The translations under genes and the position numbers were made by a program. Shown in pieces: positions 34,883 through 44,071 of a stretch of DNA of 64,000 nt. The stretch covers positions 15,022 through 79,021 of the forward strand of contig JAZPZY010000003.1 in assembly GCA_045544955.1 (NCBI GenBank). Direction: 5' to 3'. How positions within the stretch are numbered: the stretch's first letter is position 1; every line of letters begins with the position of its first letter. A model generated the notes under the pieces. The model made no database searches. It was not told the DNA's origin and saw only the letters and a list, made by a program, of their open reading frames with translations. The stretch is from SIG701 sp045544955 (GTDB taxonomy: Bacteria; Bacillota; Clostridia; Oscillospirales; CAG-272).

Positions 34883-36001
34883 ATGAAAAAGGTAGTTGAG
34901 CTGAAAAACATTTCCAAATCGTTTGACGGAGAGGTGGTTCTGGACAATATCAGTCTGGATATTCACGACAATGAGTTTATGACTCTGCTGGGTCCGTCCG
35001 GCTGCGGAAAGACCACCACGCTCCGCATCATCGGCGGCTTTGAATTCCCCGATGAAGGCGACGTGATCTTCATGGGAGACCGGATCAACGACGTGCCCTC
35101 CCACAAACGGCACGTGAATACCGTTTTTCAGAAATACGCCCTGTTCCCCCATCTGAACGTATTTGAAAACGTGGCCTTCCCTCTCCGGGAGAGAAAGCTG
35201 CCCAAAAAGGAGATCAAGGAAAAAGTAGACAATATGCTCAAGATGGTCATGCTGTCCGGCTTTGCGGAGCGGCGTGTTACCAGTCTCTCCGGCGGTCAGC
35301 AGCAGCGCGTTGCCATCGCCCGGGCCCTTGTGAACGAGCCGAAGGTTCTGCTCCTTGACGAGCCGCTGGGGGCCCTGGATCTGAAGCTCCGAAAGGATAT
35401 GCAGCAGGAGCTGAAGAAGATCCAGAAAAACACCGGTATCACCTTCATCTTCGTTACCCACGATCAGGAAGAGGCTCTCAGTATGTCCGACACCATCGTG
35501 GTCATGAGCGAGGGTAAGATCCAGCAGATCGGAAGTCCTACCGATATTTACAACGAGCCGGTAAACGCATTCGTTGCCGACTTTATCGGCGAGAGCAACA
35601 TCATCGACGGCGTGATGCTGGAGGATTACCGGGTACGCTTCGGCGGACACGTATTCCAGTGTCTGGACACGGGCTTCTCGAAAAACGAGCCGGTGGACGT
35701 GGTCATCCGGCCGGAGGACGTAGATATCGTTCCGCCGGAAAAGGGCATGCTCTGCGGAACGGTCACCTCAGTGACGTTCATGGGCGTTCACAACGAAGCC
35801 ATCGTGGACATCGGCGGCTTCAAGTGGATGATCCAGACCACCGATCCCGTAGAGGAGAACGCATACATCGGCATTACACTGGAGCCGGACGCTATTCATA
35901 TTATGAAGAAATCCAAATACTCCGGCATGTTCGGTGACTACTCCTCCTACTCCAACGAGCTGGACGAACTCTCCAATCCGGGAGGTGCTGACGAAGAATG
36001 A
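34883..36001 (+). CDS. potA: Spermidine/putrescine ABC transporter, ATP-binding protein
   Basis: A 372-residue ATPase driving polyamine import. Walker A is GPSGCGKTT (residues 37-45), the signature LSGGQQQRVAIARAL, and Walker B VLLLDEPLGALDLKLR; residues from about 240 are the TOBE-type regulatory domain (DVVIRPEDVDIVPPEKG). Length is normal for PotA. The ribosome site is AGGAAAAG. It overlaps potB by four bases. The pattern potA-potB-potC-potD is the conserved polyamine uptake operon; specificity for spermidine over putrescine cannot be told. Confidence 0.95.
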   Translation: MKKVVELKNISKSFDGEVVLDNISLDIHDNEFMTLLGPSGCGKTTTLRIIGGFEFPDEGDVIFMGDRINDVPSHKRHVNTVFQKYALFPHLNVFENVAFPLRERKLPKKEIKEKVDNMLKMVMLSGFAERRVTSLSGGQQQRVAIARALVNEPKVLLLDEPLGALDLKLRKDMQQELKKIQKNTGITFIFVTHDQEEALSMSDTIVVMSEGKIQQIGSPTDIYNEPVNAFVADFIGESNIIDGVMLEDYRVRFGGHVFQCLDTGFSKNEPVDVVIRPEDVDIVPPEKGMLCGTVTSVTFMGVHNEAIVDIGGFKWMIQTTDPVEENAYIGITLEPDAIHIMKKSKYSGMFGDYSSYSNELDELSNPGGADEE

Positions 36002-36885
36002 AACGCACCTCTCCGAAAACAGCACCCTCTGCCTACCGCTCGGCACTGGCTCCCTATTCTCTCTGGTCCGTGCTGTTCGTAGTGATTCCGCTTGTGTTCA
36101 TTGCGTTCTACGCGTTCACGGATGATGATTTCTCCTTCACCACGGAACACATCACCCGCTTCTTCACCGCCACCAGCAATGTGATCGAGGATGACGGTTC
36201 CACGAAAGAAGTGCGCACGTATCTCCTCATTTTCATGCGTTCGCTGAAGCTGGCCGTGATCTCCACCGCCGTCTGCCTGCTGATTGGCTATCCCATCGCC
36301 TACATTATGGCACGTGCCAAGGAAAAGACGCAGAAGACCATGGTCACGCTGATCATGATCCCCATGTGGATGAACTTTCTGATCCGCACCTACGCCTGGA
36401 TGACCCTTCTCCAGGACACCGGTATTATCAACACCCTGCTTGCCGGGATCGGTCTTGGGCCGCTCCACATCATCGGCACGGAGACCGCCGTCATTCTGGG
36501 TATGGTGTACGATTACTTCCCCTACATGGTTCTGCCGATCTACTCCATCCTTGCCAAGCTGGACGGACGGCTTTTGGAAGCGGCACGGGATCTGGGCTGC
36601 GGCAGTTTTGCCGTGATGCGGCGGGTGGTATTCCCCCTCAGTCTGCCCGGCGTGATCTCCGGCATCACCATGGTGCTGATCCCCTCCATCAGCACGTTCT
36701 ACATCTCGCAAAAGCTGGGTAACGGCAAGTTCTTCCTCATCGGTGACGCCATCGAGGGCCAGTACATTGCCAACAATCTGCATTTCGCGGCAGCCATTGC
36801 CTTTATCCTCATGATCATTCTTCTGACGGTGATGGCCGTGGTAAAATACGTGACCGCCCGCTACGTATACGGAGGTGAGCAGTAA
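35998..36885 (+). CDS. potB: Spermidine/putrescine ABC transporter permease PotB
   Basis: A 295-residue permease with about six helices and the inner-membrane motif EAARDLGCGSFAVMRRVVFPLSLPGVISG (EAA loop that contacts PotA) in the C-terminal half. The N-terminal loop after the first helix is long. It is coupled by overlap to potA and followed by potC two bases after its stop. Confidence 0.94.
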   Translation: MKRTSPKTAPSAYRSALAPYSLWSVLFVVIPLVFIAFYAFTDDDFSFTTEHITRFFTATSNVIEDDGSTKEVRTYLLIFMRSLKLAVISTAVCLLIGYPIAYIMARAKEKTQKTMVTLIMIPMWMNFLIRTYAWMTLLQDTGIINTLLAGIGLGPLHIIGTETAVILGMVYDYFPYMVLPIYSILAKLDGRLLEAARDLGCGSFAVMRRVVFPLSLPGVISGITMVLIPSISTFYISQKLGNGKFFLIGDAIEGQYIANNLHFAAAIAFILMIILLTVMAVVKYVTARYVYGGEQ

Positions 36886-36886
36886 G

Positions 36887-37723
36887 ATGAAACTTTCTTC
36901 GAAAATCTACAGTTTTATCGTTTTCGCCTTTCTGTTCGCTCCCATTGCGGTGCTCCTCGTATTCTCCTTTAACGAGGCGAAGAGCCTTTCTGTATTTTCC
37001 GAATTTTCGCTGAAATGGTACCGGGAGCTGTTCCGGGACCGCAACACCCTGGAATCAGTGAAAAACACCCTGATTCTGGCGGCATCCGCCACTGCCATTT
37101 CCACGGTGATGGGCACGCTGGCCGCCGTAGGCATCAACAAGCTCCGCTCCCGCTGGTACCGGACCGCCATGAACACGGTGACGGATATTCCCATGACCAA
37201 CCCGGACATCATCACCGGTATTTCCCTGATGCTGATGTTCGTATTTGTGGGCCGTCTCTTCGGTGCGGCGACCAGCCTCAATTTCGTTACCATGCTGATC
37301 GCCCACGTGACGTTCTGCACGCCCTACGCGATTCTGCAGGTACTCCCCAAACTCCAGCAGATGGACAAATCCCTGCCGGAGGCGGCTATGGATCTGGGCT
37401 GCACGCCTTTCCGTGCCTTTCTAAAGGTGGAACTGCCGGAGATCCTGCCCGGCATCATTACCGGTGCCATCATGGCGTTCACCCTGTCGCTGGACGATTT
37501 CGTAATCAGTTACTTCACCTCGGGCACCGGATTTGAAACGCTGCCCATCCGAATCTACGCTATGACGAAGAAAACGGTTACGCCGAAAATGTACGCACTG
37601 GCCACCATCATCTTCTTCGTCACCCTGTCCCTTCTGCTCATCAGCAATATCGTGGACACGGACGACCGCCGCAAACTCAAAGAACAAAAACACAACAAAT
37701 CCACAAAGGAGAAACAGAAATGA
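36887..37723 (+). CDS. potC: Spermidine/putrescine ABC transporter permease PotC
   Basis: A 278-residue permease with about six helices and the EAA loop EAAMDLGCTPFRAFLKVELPEILPG. The start is the ATG; a GTG 12 bases earlier is in frame, but GGAGG sits immediately before it and is better spaced for the ATG. The C-terminus is highly charged (DDRRKLKEQKHNKSTKEKQK). It overlaps potD by four bases. Confidence 0.93.
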   Translation: MKLSSKIYSFIVFAFLFAPIAVLLVFSFNEAKSLSVFSEFSLKWYRELFRDRNTLESVKNTLILAASATAISTVMGTLAAVGINKLRSRWYRTAMNTVTDIPMTNPDIITGISLMLMFVFVGRLFGAATSLNFVTMLIAHVTFCTPYAILQVLPKLQQMDKSLPEAAMDLGCTPFRAFLKVELPEILPGIITGAIMAFTLSLDDFVISYFTSGTGFETLPIRIYAMTKKTVTPKMYALATIIFFVTLSLLLISNIVDTDDRRKLKEQKHNKSTKEKQK

Positions 37724-38823
37724 AAAAACGGATTCTTCTTTTTGCAGCCCTTCTGCTGTCTGCCGTTTTCCTCACCGCCTGCGGCGGTGATTCCCTCACG
37801 CTGAACGTATACAACTGGGGTGAATACATCTCCGACGGCAGCGAGGGCACCTTTGACACCGTACGGGAATTTGAAAAATGGTATAAGGAAACCTACGGAC
37901 AGAAGGTGCGTGTCAACTACACCACCTTCACCTCCAACGAGGATATGTACAACAAGATCTCCAGCGGTGCGGTAAGCTACGACGTGATCATCCCCTCCGA
38001 TTACATGATCGCCCGGATGGCGTCGGAGGATCTGCTTCTCCCCCTTAATTTCGACAACATTCCCAATTATCAGAACATTGACGATACGTTCAAGGGTCTT
38101 TACTACGACCCCCAGAATCAGTACTCTGTTCCCTACGCCTACGGCATCGTGGGTATCATTTACGACGCCAACGTGGTAGACGAAAAGGACACCGGCAGTT
38201 GGGATCTGATGTGGAACGAAAAGTACAAGGGTAAGATTTTGCAGTTCAACAACTCAAGAGACGCCTTCGGCACGGCCATGTATAAGCTGGGGCTGGACGT
38301 AAACGTCACCGATAAAAAGGTATGGGATCAGGCCTATGACGAGCTCTTGGCACAGCGTCCGCTGGTATACAGCTACGTAATGGATGAAATCTACAATATG
38401 ATGGAATCCGGCGAAGCCGCCATCGGTGCTTACTACGCCGGCGACTACTTCACCATGCGGGACGCACAGGCAGAGCACGTGGACCTCCGCTTCTACTATC
38501 CCGAGCCCACCAATCTGTACGTGGATGCCATGTGTATTCCCACCTGTGCACAGAACAAGGAGCTGGCCGAGATCTTCATCAACTACATGCTTTCGGAAGA
38601 ACCTGCCGTTGCCAATGCGGAATACACCTACTACGCTTCTCCCAACCGCATCGTATATACGAACGAAACGTATATTGAGGATATGGGTGAGGAAACCATG
38701 GCGGTGCTCTATCCCGAGCTTGGCGATTTCGCTGAGAAATACAACACGAGAGCGTACCGCAATCTGGACAAGGAAACCCTGCGGTATCTGAATACGCTTT
38801 GGGAAAACGTAAAGATCAACTGA
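37720..38823 (+). CDS. potD: Spermidine/putrescine-binding lipoprotein PotD
   Basis: A 367-residue exported lipoprotein with lipobox LTAC (Cys21). The ligand pocket follows PotD: LNVYNWGEYISDG at the start, YDVIIPSDYMIARM, and FYYPEPTNLYVDAMCIP toward the end. It captures polyamine outside the cell for PotABC. A strong terminator follows. Confidence 0.95.
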   Translation: MKKRILLFAALLLSAVFLTACGGDSLTLNVYNWGEYISDGSEGTFDTVREFEKWYKETYGQKVRVNYTTFTSNEDMYNKISSGAVSYDVIIPSDYMIARMASEDLLLPLNFDNIPNYQNIDDTFKGLYYDPQNQYSVPYAYGIVGIIYDANVVDEKDTGSWDLMWNEKYKGKILQFNNSRDAFGTAMYKLGLDVNVTDKKVWDQAYDELLAQRPLVYSYVMDEIYNMMESGEAAIGAYYAGDYFTMRDAQAEHVDLRFYYPEPTNLYVDAMCIPTCAQNKELAEIFINYMLSEEPAVANAEYTYYASPNRIVYTNETYIEDMGEETMAVLYPELGDFAEKYNTRAYRNLDKETLRYLNTLWENVKIN

Positions 38824-38831
38824 TTTTCTTT

Positions 38832-38870
38832 GAGGAGCCGATGCCGGCCAAGGCATCGGCTCCTCGCTTT
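38832..38870 (+). terminator. Terminator of the pot operon
   Basis: GAGGAGCCGATGCC/GGCATCGGCTCCTC, 14 perfect base pairs with a six-base loop, followed by a pyrimidine-rich tail (GCTTTCCTTCTT). Confidence 0.85.
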
Positions 38871-38898
38871 CCTTCTTCCCGAAAGTTAGGAGAGAAGA

Positions 38899-38928
38899 TT
38901 GACAACCGAGGGGCAAAGGCGGTATAAT
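38899..38928 (+). promoter_or_regulatory. Promoter for the NagA-type gene
   Basis: TTGACA (38899-38904) and TATAAT (38923-38928), 18 bases apart, shortly before the start codon. Confidence 0.75.
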
Positions 38929-38957
38929 AAGATATAAATCTGCAAGGAGAACGAGAT

Positions 38958-40100
38958 ATGATAGCTATCATCAACGCAGAACTGATCATGCGGGATCACT
39001 TTATCCCCGATGCCGTTCTGTTTATCGAAAACGGAAAGATCGCCGGCTACGGCGAAATGCGCAAGACCGAAATTCCCGAAGGTTGCGAGATCATCGACGC
39101 CGAGGGTGAATACGTGGGCCCCGGGCTTGTGGATATTCACTCCCACACGGGCGGCGAGTTTCAGGCGTGGCAGGAGCCGGCAAAAGCGGCACAGTTCCAT
39201 CTGGACCACGGCACCACCACGTTTCTGATCGCCACCTATCCCCGGCAGAAAAAAGAGCAGTATATCGAAACGGGCAAAAACGTACGGGCAGCCATGGCAA
39301 CACCGGAAGGAAAAAGCATCGGCGGTATCTATTTCGAAGGTCCGTATATTAACCCGAAATACGGCTCCAACCGCAAGCTGTACCCCTGGGACAAGCCCAT
39401 CGTCCCCGAGGACTACGAGCCGATCATCGAAGCAGGTATGGGACTTGTAAAGGTGTGGGGACTTGCCCCCGAACGCCCGGATATTCTTCCCTTTGTAAAA
39501 GCAGTAAAGGCGGCCATGCCCGAGGTTCGCCTGGCGGTCACCCACAGTGAAGCCACGCCCCAGCAGATCGAGGCACTTATGCCCTACGGCCTTTCCGTAG
39601 GCACGCACCACACCAACGCCACAGGCACCATCATCAACTACCCCGAATGCCGCGGTGTGTGCGTAGATGAAGCGGTCAACTTCAACGATGGCATCTACGC
39701 CGAGCTGATCTCTGACAGCCGGGGCATCCACGTAGATCCGTATATGCAGCGTCTGGTACGGAAGATCAAGGGCGATGCAAAGATCATTCTGATCTCCGAC
39801 CGCACCTACGGCGACGCTCCGAAACCCGCCGGCTACGAAGACGTATTTGACATCAACTTCGACCGGGATGCCGAAATCGCCGGATCCAAGCTGACGCTGG
39901 AGATCGCCTGCCGCAACTATATGAAGCACACCGGTGCTTCCATGGTGGACGCGTTCCGCGTGGCCTCTTATAACCCTGCCCGGGTGGCCGGCTTCACCGA
40001 CCGGGGTGAGATCGCCGTGGGACTGCGTGCCGATCTTATCATCGTGGATCGGAAAATGAACGTAAAGAAGGTTATTCTGGACGGCGACGTGGTCCGGTAA
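38958..40100 (+). CDS. nagA: N-acetylglucosamine-6-phosphate deacetylase-like amidohydrolase
   Basis: A 380-residue enzyme expected to remove acetate from N-acetylglucosamine-6-phosphate, feeding amino-sugar recycling. Family features are VGPGLVDIHSHTGGEF near residue 60, IYFEGPYINPKYGSNR, the histidine regions AVTHSEATPQ and GTHHTNATG, and the catalytic Asp in LISDRTYG. The start has AAGGAGA upstream. No nagB or sugar transporter lies next to it, so it acts as a lone gene with its own promoter and terminator. The sequence after DRTYG diverges from classical NagA, so a related N-acyl amino sugar is an alternative substrate. Confidence 0.85.
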   Translation: MIAIINAELIMRDHFIPDAVLFIENGKIAGYGEMRKTEIPEGCEIIDAEGEYVGPGLVDIHSHTGGEFQAWQEPAKAAQFHLDHGTTTFLIATYPRQKKEQYIETGKNVRAAMATPEGKSIGGIYFEGPYINPKYGSNRKLYPWDKPIVPEDYEPIIEAGMGLVKVWGLAPERPDILPFVKAVKAAMPEVRLAVTHSEATPQQIEALMPYGLSVGTHHTNATGTIINYPECRGVCVDEAVNFNDGIYAELISDSRGIHVDPYMQRLVRKIKGDAKIILISDRTYGDAPKPAGYEDVFDINFDRDAEIAGSKLTLEIACRNYMKHTGASMVDAFRVASYNPARVAGFTDRGEIAVGLRADLIIVDRKMNVKKVILDGDVVR

Positions 40101-40112
40101 ATCCGTGACTGT

Positions 40113-40154
40113 AAAAAGCACCTGCTGCACGCCAAAGTGCGGCGGGTGCTTTTC
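40113..40154 (+). terminator. Terminator after the NagA-type gene
   Basis: AAAAGCACC- and GGTGCTTTT-type arms with a few G-U pairs and a six-base loop GCCAAA, then T-rich. Confidence 0.82.
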
Positions 40155-40187
40155 TGTATTTTTATCGACTTTTTTCCCAAGGATATA

Positions 40188-40216
40188 TTTACAAGTTCTA
40201 TGCGTTATGGTATAAT
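40188..40216 (+). promoter_or_regulatory. Promoter of the surface acylation cluster
   Basis: TTTACA (40188-40193) and TATAAT (40211-40216), 17 bases apart. A 58-base leader separates it from the first gene. Confidence 0.65.
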
Positions 40217-40274
40217 GTAACTAATTTGAAAAAATTTTATTTTTTTGTAAAAACCAATCACAAGGAGAATGGAC

Positions 40275-42335
40275 ATGAAGCGATTTTTCACTCTATGTGC
40301 GGTTTGCCTTCTGCTCTCCGGTGCGCTTTTGCTTTCCGGCTGTGCCGAAACGCAGCCCGCAGATACGGACTACACCGTGCGTGTTCTGCTGCCCGACAGC
40401 GATGAATACGATTTTCATGGCTCTCAGATCGTGGAGAACGGCGTGGGAGTCGGCGAGATTTCCGATCAAAAATATCAGGACGTACGTCCGGGGCAATCCG
40501 TTCGGTTTGCCATTACGGCCGCCGACGGTCTGCGCATCATCAGCAAAACGGACGGCATCTTTTATGAGGACGGATTCCTTACCGTAGAGAACGTACGCGT
40601 CCCCACCACCCTTTCCGTAGAATTAGAGGAGATTCCCTCTTACACCTATACGCTGGAAATCAACGACAGCCACTGCACGGTATCCTCCTCTCTGGAATCC
40701 GGGAAATCGGCACGGGAGGGAACGTCCGTCACCGTGAAGGCGAATCTGAAAGAAAAGCAGGCGTTCCTGGGCTTTTCCAAGGGGAATTATCTGCAGCAGG
40801 GCGGCGAGCTTCTGACGGAGGATGAAACGTACACCTTCCCCCTTATGGCAAACACCACCGTATACGCCAATTTCTCCGACTGGTCCCTCTGGCGGCTGAA
40901 TTATCACGCTAACGGCGGCAAAACCGCCGACGGAAACGGCGACGTGCTGTTTGACGGCTATTCCGAATCCTTCTACTACTGCCCCAACACCCGTCCGGAC
41001 AAGGGATTTTTCATCCGTGACGGCTACATACTGACCGGCTACAACACGAAAGCGGACGGAACCGGCACCCACTACGGTCTCGGCTGGAACGTGATCATGC
41101 CGGAAAGCGGCATTGTGGATCTGTACTGCCAGTGGGCAAAGACGGCAGACGCCAGTGAGTTTGAATACGAAAGCTCCGATAAAGCCGTCACGCTCACGGG
41201 ATACAAGGGCGAAGCGGACTATCTGGTAATTCCCGAGACCATCGACGGAAAACCGGTTACAACTCTTTCGTCAAAGGCATTCCATAACGAATCCTTCAGC
41301 GAGGTATATATCCCCCGCACGGTAAAGGAAGTGGATCACAAGGCGTTCAGCGAATGTGCTTCTCTGCAGAAGGTATATTTCTCCGACAGCGTAAAAGTCT
41401 GTTACGACGACAGCTTTTACAAGTGTGATTCCTTCAAAACGCTGGTGCCGCAGGCTACCGAATACCCCCACAGCGACAGTGACATCAACTTTACCTACCA
41501 GGTAAACTACGAGCGTCTTATCACCCGTACGAATGATATCATGCTGATCGTCTCCGGTTCCTGCAACGTATACGGGCTGAACGCCAAAGACGTGGAGGAC
41601 GCCCTCCAAAACGAGTGGGATATCATCACCTACGCTACCATCGCTTCCACCCCTGCCACCATGTACGCTGAGATCGGTCTGCACTACATGGACGAGGATG
41701 ACGTACTCATCTTTACCCCGGAGGCATCGCCCTACGGCCATCAGTGGGGTACCAACTACTGGGAATACTACGTATGGCAAATATTCGAGGGTGCCTACGA
41801 CGCCATTCCCCTTGTGGATATTTCCAACTACACGAAGGTCTTCTCTTCCTTTGCTTCCTACAATCAGACCCGCGGAAAGACGAGAGAAAAAACCTACGAG
41901 CACCGCTCGGAACACATCAACGAATACGGTGAATACGCGACCTTCCGCCCGGCCATCAATCCCGGCTCTCCCTGGGTCAAGTGGAATATGGACGTATTCT
42001 TCACGGAAGAAAACGTAAAGAACTACAACCGCATGCTGGCGGCTGCCAAGGAAAAAGGCCTTGTTCCCATGATCGGCTGGCTGGCCAGCGTAAGCGATAA
42101 AGCCCTCGTTCCGGACGCACGGAACCGGGATAATCAGATCACCTACATGAACCGGGCCGCCGAGCTGTACGACGCCTATTTCTTCGGTGACATCAAGGAC
42201 TACATTTATCAGCGTGAACACGTACACGATCAGGCCATGCATCTGAATACCGCAGGTGCGGCCGTCCGTACCGAACAGGTCATCAAGGACGTAAAAGCGG
42301 CACTGATCGATCTGGGACTTTACAAGGAGGACTGA
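40275..42335 (+). CDS. Surface lipoprotein with List-Bact repeat, BspA-type leucine-rich repeat and SGNH-like domain
   Basis: A 686-residue lipoprotein (lipobox LLSGC, Cys23). From N to C: beta domains to about residue 205; a Listeria-Bacteroides InlB-type repeat (YHANGGKTADG, LTGYNTKADGTGTHYG, LYCQW) at about 215-290; BspA-like leucine-rich repeats (LVIPETIDGKPVTTLSSKAF, VYIPRTVKEVDHKAF) at about 300-395; and an SGNH-hydrolase-like domain from about 415 with nucleophile-like Ser429 in SGSCNVYG and a D-x3-H triad element (Asp652, His656, DQAMHLNTAGA). The start is the ATG seven bases after AAGGAG; an ATG two codons earlier is too close. It is the first gene of a cluster with an MBOAT acyltransferase, so it may add or remove acyl groups on a wall polymer. 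Confidence 0.82.
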   Translation: MKRFFTLCAVCLLLSGALLLSGCAETQPADTDYTVRVLLPDSDEYDFHGSQIVENGVGVGEISDQKYQDVRPGQSVRFAITAADGLRIISKTDGIFYEDGFLTVENVRVPTTLSVELEEIPSYTYTLEINDSHCTVSSSLESGKSAREGTSVTVKANLKEKQAFLGFSKGNYLQQGGELLTEDETYTFPLMANTTVYANFSDWSLWRLNYHANGGKTADGNGDVLFDGYSESFYYCPNTRPDKGFFIRDGYILTGYNTKADGTGTHYGLGWNVIMPESGIVDLYCQWAKTADASEFEYESSDKAVTLTGYKGEADYLVIPETIDGKPVTTLSSKAFHNESFSEVYIPRTVKEVDHKAFSECASLQKVYFSDSVKVCYDDSFYKCDSFKTLVPQATEYPHSDSDINFTYQVNYERLITRTNDIMLIVSGSCNVYGLNAKDVEDALQNEWDIITYATIASTPATMYAEIGLHYMDEDDVLIFTPEASPYGHQWGTNYWEYYVWQIFEGAYDAIPLVDISNYTKVFSSFASYNQTRGKTREKTYEHRSEHINEYGEYATFRPAINPGSPWVKWNMDVFFTEENVKNYNRMLAAAKEKGLVPMIGWLASVSDKALVPDARNRDNQITYMNRAAELYDAYFFGDIKDYIYQREHVHDQAMHLNTAGAAVRTEQVIKDVKAALIDLGLYKED

Positions 42336-42586
42336 TGATGGAAATACTGACACAGCATCTGATTCTGCTGATCTCAGCGGCAGTTCTTGCGGCCGTTTGT
42401 GCGATCCTCGCCTGCCGCACACGCTTTTCACTCTGGTTCTCTCTCCTTGAGGGAGCCGTCACCCTGTTCGTCTTCTGCTTTCTTATGCGGGAAGGGGCGT
42501 CCATGGAAGAAATTCTGCTGGCTCTCCTCGTTCTGCTGACGCCCAGCCTTTTATTCAAAGCAAAAAAAGGGAGGGATGAAGAATGA
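42335..42586 (+). CDS. Small membrane protein in the acylation cluster
   Basis: An 83-residue protein with two or three hydrophobic helices (LILLISAAVLAAVCAILAC, LWFSLLEGAVTLFVFCFLM, ILLALLVLLTPSLLF) and a short charged tail. No family is recognised. Two ATGs are in tandem at the start; AAGGAGG is four bases from the first and seven from the second, so the second may be the real start. It is between the SGNH lipoprotein and the MBOAT gene and overlaps the latter by four bases, so it probably helps assemble the complex. Confidence 0.75.
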   Translation: MMEILTQHLILLISAAVLAAVCAILACRTRFSLWFSLLEGAVTLFVFCFLMREGASMEEILLALLVLLTPSLLFKAKKGRDEE

Positions 42587-44055
42587 ATTTTAACTCCATA
42601 GAATTTCTCGTATTCTTCCCGTTGGTCGTCCTTCTGTTCTTCGTTCTGCCCCAACGTTTCCGCTGGATCCTGCTTCTGGCCGCCAGCTACGCCTTCTACA
42701 TGAGCTGGAATCCGGAGCTGATCGTTCTGATCCTGTTTACCACCCTCGTTTCCTATCTTGCCGCACTGGGTATTCGTCGGACGGAATCAAAGACGAAGAA
42801 GAAGCTTCTTTTGACGCTGACGCTGGTCACCTGTCTTGGCATCCTGTTCTTCTTCAAATACTTCAATTTCCTTGCCGATTCGGTAACGGCGGCACTCCGC
42901 TTCTTCTCCTTCCCGGCAAACGATCTGACTCTGCAGCTGCTTTTGCCGGTAGGTATTTCCTTCTATACCTTCCAGACGCTGTCCTACGTAATCGACGTAT
43001 ACCGGGGCAGCATCGAGCCTGAGAAGCATTTCGGCTACTATGCGCTGTTCGTCTCCTTCTTCCCTCAGCTGGTCGCCGGCCCCATTGAGCGTCCCGGCAA
43101 TCTGCTTCCTCAGCTGAAAGAAAAGCACACGCCCAACTTCGCCGATTTCTCCGCCGGATTTTCCAAAATGCTCATCGGCTTTTTCAAAAAAGTCGTAGTT
43201 GCCGACGGCATTGCAGTATACGTAAACGCAGTGTATAACGACGCCGCCGGTGCCACCGGCTTCGGCGTTCTCATCGCCACGGTGCTGTTTGCTTTCCAGA
43301 TCTACTGCGACTTCTCCGGCTACACCGATATTGCCATCGGTGCGGCGAGAGTGATGGGCATCCGCCTTATGCAGAACTTCAACCGCCCGTACATTGCCGA
43401 AAGCATACGGGATTTCTGGGCACGCTGGCACATTTCCCTCTCCAGCTGGTTCAAGGATTATCTCTACTTCCCACTGGGCGGCAGCCGGTGTGCACCCGCA
43501 CGGCATCTCTTCAATCTGTTCTTCGTATTTCTGGTCAGCGGTCTGTGGCACGGTGCCGCATGGACGTTCGTCCTGTGGGGTGCCCTGCACGGTCTTTACC
43601 AGGTAGTGGGAACGGCAACGAAAAACATCCGCAGAAAATGGCTGCAGAAATGCCGTATTCCCGAGGATGCTCGGCTTTTGCGTCTCGGACGCCAGATCAT
43701 CGTCTTTGTTCTCGTTTCCTTTGCCTGGATCTTCTTCCGTGCCAACAGCGTGGCCGATTTGAAAACGCTTCTCGGTGCTCTGTTTACCGATTGGTCTTTC
43801 ACGCCGGCGTACTTCACCGGCACGCTGGAAGCCATGGGACTTACGCTGTCCGGTATTCTGACTGCCCTTTTCTCCCTCCTTCTGATGCGTCAGATGGATG
43901 CAAACGGGTTGTGTGACGGCCGGGAGGAAACGCTGTGCGGTGCTACGCCCCAATCGGCGTACCGCTGTGCCTGCCTGTTCTGGATCATCGCTATCGCCTG
44001 GCTTGCCGTTCTCGCCGGAGACGGCACCAGTGCATTCATCTACTTCCAATTCTGA
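42583..44055 (+). CDS. MBOAT O-acyltransferase (AlgI/DltB type)
   Basis: A 490-residue polytopic enzyme that passes acyl groups across the membrane to an extracellular polymer. Opening PLVVLLFFVLPQRFRWILLL, YTFQTLSYVIDVYRG near residue 130, RWHISLSSWFKDYLYFPLGGSR (His283) and the signature FLVSGLWHGAAWTFVLWGALHG with the likely catalytic His323 and His336 are typical. AlgI relatives O-acetylate alginate, DltB relatives D-alanylate teichoic acid; the neighbours here (two SGNH proteins, no dltA/C) favour the acetylation-type role. Substrate polymer unknown. Confidence 0.92.
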   Translation: MNFNSIEFLVFFPLVVLLFFVLPQRFRWILLLAASYAFYMSWNPELIVLILFTTLVSYLAALGIRRTESKTKKKLLLTLTLVTCLGILFFFKYFNFLADSVTAALRFFSFPANDLTLQLLLPVGISFYTFQTLSYVIDVYRGSIEPEKHFGYYALFVSFFPQLVAGPIERPGNLLPQLKEKHTPNFADFSAGFSKMLIGFFKKVVVADGIAVYVNAVYNDAAGATGFGVLIATVLFAFQIYCDFSGYTDIAIGAARVMGIRLMQNFNRPYIAESIRDFWARWHISLSSWFKDYLYFPLGGSRCAPARHLFNLFFVFLVSGLWHGAAWTFVLWGALHGLYQVVGTATKNIRRKWLQKCRIPEDARLLRLGRQIIVFVLVSFAWIFFRANSVADLKTLLGALFTDWSFTPAYFTGTLEAMGLTLSGILTALFSLLLMRQMDANGLCDGREETLCGATPQSAYRCACLFWIIAIAWLAVLAGDGTSAFIYFQF

Positions 44056-44071
44056 GAAAGGAGCGTAAGAC

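Noticed and set aside
34632..34886. 84-codon plus-strand frame in the potA leader
   Set aside because: It has no ribosome site, crosses the terminator and overlaps the potA start; composition is not gene-like.
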